DNA from: Ardenticatenaceae bacterium
GTDB taxonomy: Bacteria > Chloroflexota > Anaerolineae > Promineifilales > Promineifilaceae
Assembly: GCA_020634455.1 (NCBI GenBank)
Contig: JACKBQ010000002.1
Coordinates: forward strand, 1,426,001-1,490,000
DNA: 64,000 bases
Direction: 5' to 3'
How positions within the stretch are numbered: the stretch's first letter is position 1; every line of letters begins with the position of its first letter. The notes beneath the pieces were generated by a model. That model had not been told where the DNA came from, searched no databases, and saw only the letters and a program-made list of their open reading frames with translations. Of this stretch, positions 59,208 through 64,000 are shown piece after piece. A program made the position numbers and the translations under genes.

Positions 59208-60053
59208 TTAGCCAGAATATTTACTCCGCTCCAAGCTATCTGCTGAGAGTTCAATTGGCTTGAGTGGCTTCAGTTCCGGCAGCGGTTCTAGCTCTGCCGC
59301 TACGGGTTCCGGCTGGCGCAAGGCGAAAATAATGCCCAGGCTGATCAAGCTCAGGCCGCCCAGGACAAATTCGGCCGTAATTGCCCCCCAGCCCAGCAAA
59401 ACATACACCAACACGCCATCAATTGCTGCGTGCCACAAAATGCCCGCCGCCAGCCAGCGCCACTGTCCATGCACAAACGTTTGCATCACCAGCAGCGACG
59501 CCGACAGGTGCAGCAGCAGGGCAAACACCCGCTCCACCGCCCCCAGCAGCGCCATTGACGCCGGAATGCCAAACAGGGCGCTAATTTGCTCATCCACCAA
59601 ATACAGCTGGTCGGGCGGCACGCTGGCCAAAATTCCCTGGAAATGACCCTCGCGCAGACCAAGCAAAATGGTGAAGTTAATCAATCCCAGCACACCCAGC
59701 AAAATCGCCTCGATGCCGCCATGCCCCGCGCCAACCATCAGCCCGGTGCCCCAGGAGCGTGCCTCTTTGGCCCAAAAGCGGAAGCTCAGGTACCGCGCCA
59801 CCCCTTCAAAGCTGCCCGCCGACAACCCCAGAAAGAGTGCATACAACACCGGCCGACTGGCATCCACCCAGCCCCATTTTTGCAAAACCAGCCAGTTGAA
59901 GGGCAAATGGGCCACCTGGGACAGCACAAAAGCCAGCGCTCCCACGCCAAACAAGCCCCAACTGGCCCCGCGCCGCCGGGCAATCCACCGCCCCAACAGC
60001 AGCGGCAGCAGAATCATCAGCAAAAAATTGAGAGCCAACAACACAAGTATCAT
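59208..60053 (-). CDS. YhfC family intramembrane glutamic endopeptidase
   Basis: A 281-residue integral membrane protein with about eight helices. SFEGVARYLSFRFW, GAGHGGIEAILLG and ILWHAAIDG carry the conserved Glu and His residues of the YhfC/CPBP-like metal-independent intramembrane protease group. A charged Pro/Glu-rich tail is cytosolic. The ATG at 60053 has AAGGAG 7 bases upstream; a TTG-type extension to 60083 is not needed. It lies upstream of the ABC exporter on the same strand, so it may process or support it. It is divergent from mgtE. Confidence 0.85.
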   Translation of the reverse strand: MILVLLALNFLLMILLPLLLGRWIARRRGASWGLFGVGALAFVLSQVAHLPFNWLVLQKWGWVDASRPVLYALFLGLSAGSFEGVARYLSFRFWAKEARSWGTGLMVGAGHGGIEAILLGVLGLINFTILLGLREGHFQGILASVPPDQLYLVDEQISALFGIPASMALLGAVERVFALLLHLSASLLVMQTFVHGQWRWLAAGILWHAAIDGVLVYVLLGWGAITAEFVLGGLSLISLGIIFALRQPEPVAAELEPLPELKPLKPIELSADSLERSKYSG

Positions 60054-60074
60054 CCGACGCTCCTTGCTGGCAAA

Positions 60075-60102
60075 TTGTATCACGAATTTAGTTCGTTATA
60101 AT
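60075..60102 (+). promoter_or_regulatory. Predicted promoter of mgtE
   Basis: TTGTAT (60075-60080), a 16-bp spacer and TATAAT (60097-60102), about 105 bp before the mgtE start. The -35 element is weak but the -10 is perfect. Confidence 0.5.
60082..60096. promoter_or_regulatory. Palindrome in the mgtE promoter spacer
   Basis: ACGAA-TTTAG-TTCGT is a 5+5 inverted repeat that ends exactly at the -10 box of the mgtE promoter, the position of a repressor site. Confidence 0.4.
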
Positions 60103-60209
60103 GGAGCGGCTGCCCCGGCGGAATGGTTTGCCAACATTTTTGTACCTGGCAAATGCGCCCCAAGTTTTTTACAAACGGCCGTCTACACCCAAAATCAGGA
60201 GTGTCCAAA

Positions 60210-61565
60210 ATGGATGATGCTGCGCTGAATTTACCCACAGTTGAAGAGATTGAGCAGATGGTCACTGACAGCCAGTTGACCGAATTGAAATCTCAACTCG
60301 AACGGATACACCCAGCCGATATTGCCTGGTTGTTAGATGAGTTGGATGCAGAAACGGCCGTTATCCTCTTCGAACTTCTTCCCATAGAAATTGCCAGTGA
60401 AGTGCTAGACGAAACTGGTGGCCAGGTACGCCAGGAGCTGGTAGAAAAAGTAGACGACGAACGGCTGGCTGACCTCCTCGACGAGTTGCCCATGGACGAC
60501 GCTGCCGAGTTCCTGGAAGATTTGCCAGACGACGTCTCCGATAGACTCATCGGTCTGATGGATCCAGAAGAGGCTGCCGAAGTACAAGAGCTGCTCGCCT
60601 ACGAAGAAGAAACCGCTGGCCGCCTGATGACCCGCGATGTCGTCTCCCTGCGCCGCCAATGGACCGTTAGCGAAACCTTCGACTACCTGCGCTCGCTGGA
60701 AGACGCCGAAACCTTGCACTATCTCTACGTCGTAGACCGCGATAATAAGCTCATCGGCGTGGTTCCGCTGCGCACCCTCATCCTGTCACAGCCCAACAAA
60801 ACAATTGGGGAAATCATGAGTCGCAACGTCGCTTCAGTGCCTGTTAATGCCGATCAGGAAGAGTTGGCCGAATTTGTTTCCCGATACGACTACTTTGTCG
60901 TACCTGTTGTCAGCCTAAACAATGAACTGCTAGGCGTCGTAACGGTAGATGACGTGCTCGACATCTTTGAAGAAGAAGTCACCGAGGATATTCACCGACT
61001 GGGTGGTTCTGAACCACTCGACCAGCCTTATTTTGCCGTCTCCGTCTTCCAAATTGTGCGCAAACGCATTGGCTGGCTGCTCCTTCTTTTTGTAGCCTCC
61101 ACCCTCTCCGGTGAGGTCATTCGCTTTTTCCAACATGAGTTGGATGTCGTGGTTGCATTAGGATTCTTCATCACGCTCATTACCGGCACAGGCGGTAATG
61201 CCGGGTCGCAAACCGTAGCGACCATCATTCGCGCCATCACTCTGGACGAGGTGCGTTTGAACAACCTGGGCGCAGCCTGGCGGCGTGAGGTCTCTGTTGG
61301 CTTGCTGCTGGGGGTCGTAATGGGTGCAGTGGGCATTGTGCGCGCCTTGCTCTGGCACACTGGTTTTGAAGTTGCCCTGGTTGTAGCATTTACGCTTCCC
61401 ATCATTGTCATCTGGTCCACGACCGTTGCCACTGTCATTCCCATCCTGGCGGATCGGTTTCACATTGATCCCACCGTCATCAGTGGCCCCATGATCGCCA
61501 CCATTGTGGATGCGACTGGCTTGCTCATCTATTTTTCGCTAGCCAAGCTCATTTTGGGGGTTTAG
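60210..61565 (+). CDS. mgtE: Magnesium transporter MgtE
   Basis: A 451-residue magnesium channel. The cytosolic N-domain (residues about 20-125, HPADIAWLLDEL, LPMDDAAEFLEDL) is rich in Asp and senses magnesium. Two CBS domains follow (LRRQWTVSETFDYLRS and MSRNVASVPVNADQEELAEF). Five membrane helices form the pore, with TGTGGNAGSQTVATIIRAI and the C-terminal PTVISGPMIATIVDATGLLI that lines the pore. The start at 60210 is supported by AGGAG 8 bases upstream; the frame extends upstream without conservation. No M-box riboswitch is seen. Confidence 0.95.
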   Translation: MDDAALNLPTVEEIEQMVTDSQLTELKSQLERIHPADIAWLLDELDAETAVILFELLPIEIASEVLDETGGQVRQELVEKVDDERLADLLDELPMDDAAEFLEDLPDDVSDRLIGLMDPEEAAEVQELLAYEEETAGRLMTRDVVSLRRQWTVSETFDYLRSLEDAETLHYLYVVDRDNKLIGVVPLRTLILSQPNKTIGEIMSRNVASVPVNADQEELAEFVSRYDYFVVPVVSLNNELLGVVTVDDVLDIFEEEVTEDIHRLGGSEPLDQPYFAVSVFQIVRKRIGWLLLLFVASTLSGEVIRFFQHELDVVVALGFFITLITGTGGNAGSQTVATIIRAITLDEVRLNNLGAAWRREVSVGLLLGVVMGAVGIVRALLWHTGFEVALVVAFTLPIIVIWSTTVATVIPILADRFHIDPTVISGPMIATIVDATGLLIYFSLAKLILGV

Positions 61566-61694
61566 GCGGGGCCGAGGCACTGCATTCACTGAAATTTCTT
61601 TACAAAATCTTTAAACAGGCTTGTTCAATCGCTTAAGTTGGCAAGTTACAATTGCGCTACCTTAACTAAATATGACCCTTGGGAGTCTGTGATC

Positions 61695-62525
61695 ATGAAA
61701 AAAATATTTCTCTTTTCCACTTTGCTTTTCATTATCGTCTTAACGGCGTGCGGTCCAACGGCCGTTTCTGAACCCGCAGTTGAAGAGGCCAACACAACCT
61801 CTACGGAGAGCAGTGGCATGGGCGGTATGGGGATGGGCATGGGCATGGGCGGCAGCATGATGGCGGCTCACCACGCCACCATTCCCGATGAATACGCCGG
61901 TTTAACCAACCCCATCCCAGCCGATGAAGACTCGCTGGCGCGCGGCGGCGAAATTTTTGCCACCCACTGCGCCACCTGCCACGGCGATGGCGGTGTAGGG
62001 GATGGCCCTGGTGGCGCATCTCTGAACCCGGCTCCGGCCAACATTGCCCACACCAGCCAAATGCTGGGCGACGATTATCTGTTCTGGCGCGTCAGCGAAG
62101 GCGGCGCAATGGAGCCATTCAACTCCGGCATGATTGCCTGGAAGGGCATTTTGGATGAGCAAGCCCGTTGGGATGTGCTGAACTATGTGCAGGCGCTTGG
62201 CGCTGGCACGGTCACCCCTGGGCAACACATGGGCGGCGCGACGTTTGATCCGGCGGTAGAAGCACAGAATCAGGCAGACATGTTAGCAACGGCCGTTTCC
62301 CAAGCCGTCATCACCCAGGAAGAAGCCGACACCTTCGCCGCCGCCCACACCATTGTGGATGCCCGCATGATGGAGCTACGCCGTCAAGGCAGTGGCGATG
62401 GCATGGATGACATGATGGCCGACATCCTCGCCGAACTTGTCGCTGCTGGTTCCCTCACCCAGGCACACGCCGACACCTTCCTCTCCGTCCACGACCGCTT
62501 GGGCGCAGCGGGATTGATGCAGTAA
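61695..62525 (+). CDS. c-type cytochrome lipoprotein with Met/Gly-rich segment
   Basis: A signal peptide ending IVLTAC makes this 276-residue protein a likely lipoprotein. After a short linker comes a Gly/Met run (GMGGMGMGMGMGGSMM), then a class-I cytochrome c domain with CATCHGDGGVGDGP and a late methionine ligand in the GGAMEPFNSGMIAW segment; LDEQARWDVLNYVQAL is the last helix. Two helical hairpins follow (ITQEEADTFAAAHTIV, LTQAHADTFLSVHDRL). It probably carries electrons outside the membrane. The Met-rich run could bind copper, but that is only a guess. Confidence 0.85.
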   Translation: MKKIFLFSTLLFIIVLTACGPTAVSEPAVEEANTTSTESSGMGGMGMGMGMGGSMMAAHHATIPDEYAGLTNPIPADEDSLARGGEIFATHCATCHGDGGVGDGPGGASLNPAPANIAHTSQMLGDDYLFWRVSEGGAMEPFNSGMIAWKGILDEQARWDVLNYVQALGAGTVTPGQHMGGATFDPAVEAQNQADMLATAVSQAVITQEEADTFAAAHTIVDARMMELRRQGSGDGMDDMMADILAELVAAGSLTQAHADTFLSVHDRLGAAGLMQ

Positions 62526-62527
62526 AT

Positions 62528-62597
62528 AGAGATTGGAGATTAGGAGATTGGAGATTGCGTCATCTCCTAATCTCCTAATCTCCAATCTCCAATCTCC
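62528..62597. repeat. Inverted repeat, GGAGATTAGGAGATT word family
   Basis: AGAGATTGGAGATTAGGAGA plus another word on the left, and TCTCCTAATCTCCTAATCTC continuing into CCAATCTCC on the right, form a long hairpin. It starts 3 bp after the cytochrome stop and ends at the FtsX start codon. Confidence 0.85.
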
Positions 62598-62598
62598 C

Positions 62599-63843
62599 AT
62601 GTATTTATTCGCCGAACTCACCCGACGGCCGTTTCGCACCCTTACCGCCGTTCTCAGCATCGCTATTGGCATTGCCCTGTTTGTTAGCCTGCAAGCGTAT
62701 GCCGCTGGCTACCGCGCCGCCGCCCGCGCCCCGCTTTCCGAAGTGGGCGCAGACATCACCGCCCAGCGGCAGGGCGACATCCCCGCAGGGTTCGACGGTA
62801 TCGTCTACCCCCACTCCGTCGCCCCCATCCACCCCGACGAAATTGCCCAAATTGCCGCCATTCCCGGCGTCGAAGCCGTTGCCGAAAGCCTCTTTTTCTG
62901 GTCATTTGAGGCCGACAGCTTTGTGGCCGGATTGGGCTTTGATCCGTCCGTCGAATTTGGGCCGGGGCGGTTGCAGGTGGGCTTGATAGACGGCCGTTTC
63001 CTCACCCCAACCGACAGCCAAGTCATCCTCGCTGACAGCAGCTACGCCCTGCAAAATGGGCTGGCCGTGGGGGATGGCGTGATGGTAGACGGCCGTTCCT
63101 TCACCATCGTTGGCCTGGTAGACACCGCCCGCGTCGGCCAAATCGCCAACGCCAACCTCTACTTCACCCTGGCCGATGCGCAGGCGATGGCCGCCGTCGC
63201 CCCCAACGTCCTCGCCGTCCACGACATGCGCCCCGACGACGCCAACATGCTCTTCATCAAAGCGGAGCAAACGCAGGCCGAAGCCGTCGTCGCCGCCGCC
63301 GAAGCGATTTTGGGCGAGCAAGCCCTCGTCTCTTCGGCGGAATCGTTTGGCGAACGGCTGGGGGCGCTGTTTGACCTGATTGACCGCTTTGGCGTGCTGG
63401 TTGGGCTGATAGCGTTCCTGTTTGCGGCGGCAATTTTGGTGCGGGCGATTGCCGCTGGCGTGTGGGAACGGCGGCGTGAAATTGGCATGATGCGGGCCGT
63501 CGGCTGGCGGCGGCGGGAAATTGTGCGGCAGTTGTGGGCGGAAATGGCCGTACTCACCCTGCTCGGCGGTCTGGTTGGATTAGCGTTGGCGGGACTGTTT
63601 GCCTTTTTGATGAGCCGCGCTGTGGTCACCGTGCCCGTGCCGTGGGAACTCAGCCCCACGCCCCACTTTTTGCCCGGCGGCGCAAAGGAAATCGCCGTCG
63701 TTGTGCCGCTGGCGGCGCAAATTACCCCCGCGCTGGCATTGACGGCGCTAGGCTTGGCCGTCGTGGCGGCGGCATTGGTTGGGCTGTGGCTGCCGGGGCG
63801 CATTGCCAACATCAAACCAGCGGAAGTGCTGCGATCTGAATAA
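62599..63843 (+). CDS. FtsX-like (MacB/LolC-type) ABC transporter permease
   Basis: A 414-residue permease. One N-terminal helix (RTLTAVLSIAIGIALFVSL) is followed by a large extracytoplasmic domain (residues about 45-260), then three C-terminal helices with the coupling segment ERRREIGMMRAVGWRRREIVRQL and the final IANIKPAEVLRSE. This is the four-helix layout of FtsX/MacB mechanotransmitters, which move lipoproteins or peptides without a true channel. The ATG at 62599 is used because the upstream frame is only repeat. The stop lies in a repeat. Its ATPase starts right after it. Confidence 0.9.
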   Translation: MYLFAELTRRPFRTLTAVLSIAIGIALFVSLQAYAAGYRAAARAPLSEVGADITAQRQGDIPAGFDGIVYPHSVAPIHPDEIAQIAAIPGVEAVAESLFFWSFEADSFVAGLGFDPSVEFGPGRLQVGLIDGRFLTPTDSQVILADSSYALQNGLAVGDGVMVDGRSFTIVGLVDTARVGQIANANLYFTLADAQAMAAVAPNVLAVHDMRPDDANMLFIKAEQTQAEAVVAAAEAILGEQALVSSAESFGERLGALFDLIDRFGVLVGLIAFLFAAAILVRAIAAGVWERRREIGMMRAVGWRRREIVRQLWAEMAVLTLLGGLVGLALAGLFAFLMSRAVVTVPVPWELSPTPHFLPGGAKEIAVVVPLAAQITPALALTALGLAVVAAALVGLWLPGRIANIKPAEVLRSE

Positions 63844-63925
63844 TGAATAATGAATTTTTAATAATGAATTGTGAACTGTGCGCGTCATTCATTATTAACT
63901 ATTCTCAATTCGTTATTCATTATTT
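63841..63925. repeat. Inverted repeat, AATTGTGAA/TGAATAATGAA word family
   Basis: TAATGAATAATGAATTTTTA and AATGAATTGTGAA on the left are complementary to TTCATTATTAACTATTCTCA and AATTCGTTATTCATTATTTC on the right. The left arm includes the FtsX stop codon. Related to 4211-4292. Confidence 0.75.
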
Positions 63926-63931
63926 CAAATT

Positions 63932-64000
63932 ATGAATACATTATTGAGTGCGGAAAAGTTAAGTAAAAATTTTGGGTCGGTAACGGCCGTTGCCAACGTC
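63932..64000 (+). CDS. ABC transporter ATP-binding protein (3' part outside window)
   Basis: The last 23 codons of the window read LLSAEKLSKNFGSVTAVANV after a short start, the usual opening of an ABC ATPase before its Walker A. It follows the FtsX-like permease and would be its MacB/LolD-type ATPase. The ATG is at 63932; there is no clear ribosome-binding site because the upstream bases belong to an AT-rich repeat. The ACGGCCGT motif supplies its T-A-V residues. Confidence 0.8.
   Translation, partial: MNTLLSAEKLSKNFGSVTAVANV

Larger units (their letters stand above)
260..63990. repeat. Dispersed palindrome ACGGCCGT, first to last copy
   Basis: About 115 copies were counted by eye across the window, in nearly every gene and in intergenic DNA. 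Flanks favour A or G before and T or A after, often AACGGCCGTT. In genes it reads as Thr-Ala-Val, Asn/Asp-Gly-Arg or Arg-Pro depending on frame. It is absent from the AT-rich lipoprotein gene. Confidence 0.85.

Noticed and set aside
60054..60209. M-box riboswitch in front of mgtE
   Set aside because: The leader is only about 100 bases and lacks the long conserved M-box helices.
1..64000. tRNA, rRNA, insertion sequences, transposases, prophage genes and CRISPR arrays
   Set aside because: None was recognised by eye in any gap on either strand; no transposase or integrase motif is present among the proteins.

Overview
This window looks like chromosomal DNA of a Chloroflexota bacterium, most likely Anaerolineae-like. 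That assignment is inferred from gene content: secreted lipoproteins with Thr/Pro-rich stalks, a spondin-domain protein, a clostripain-type membrane peptidase and Chloroflexota-style membrane-anchored Cas4-like pieces. No rRNA or tRNA was seen. Base composition is moderately GC-rich, except for two poorer patches (about 32.0-33.2 kb and 39.1-39.9 kb).

Layout. 0-1.8 kb: end of a beta-propeller protein. 1.8-10.8 kb: a minus-strand heme operon read hemH-hemN-hemA-hemC-hemD-hemB-hemE-hemL, from glutamyl-tRNA to heme, without a protoporphyrinogen oxidase. 11-18 kb: glycosyltransferases, TatD, a hotdog thioesterase, phosphohexomutase and GDP-mannose dehydratase. 18-24 kb: a two-piece membrane Cas4-like nuclease, a zinc dehydrogenase, a lipoprotein, SecF/SecD and an acetyltransferase. 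24-29 kb: a membrane histidine kinase, a SUI1 factor, a secreted glycosidase-like protein and a TetR regulator. 29-31.5 kb: a TetR-controlled operon (YceI, catechol-dioxygenase-like, flavin reductase). 31.5-33.2 kb: a decayed gene and an AT-richer lipoprotein gene between 44-bp direct repeats. 33.3-41.1 kb: arginine genes, with argC-argB-argD-GNAT-(NAGS-ArgG) on plus and argJ on minus. 41-51 kb: acetyltransferase, spondin protein, clostripain-like peptidase, alanine dehydrogenase, CoA hydrolase/transferase and a hybrid histidine kinase. 51.5-55.7 kb: a four-subunit 2-oxoacid:ferredoxin oxidoreductase with an aminotransferase inside the operon. 56-64 kb: a P1 peptidase, an ABC exporter, a YhfC protease, MgtE, a c-type cytochrome lipoprotein and an FtsX/ABC pair cut by the window end.

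The best candidate for an undescribed system is just upstream of argC. A 22-codon leader peptide carries four consecutive Arg codons. It is followed by segments that can form a 1:2 hairpin, a 2:3 antiterminator or a 3:4 intrinsic terminator ending in nine T. This is the full logic of ribosome-mediated attenuation, here for arginine.

Two genome-scale signatures also stand out. The palindrome ACGGCCGT occurs about 115 times by eye, where about one or two are expected. Many intergenic gaps hold hairpins built from families of short repeated words; these often supply the stop codon of the neighbouring gene and in one case sit inside a glycosyltransferase gene in frame.
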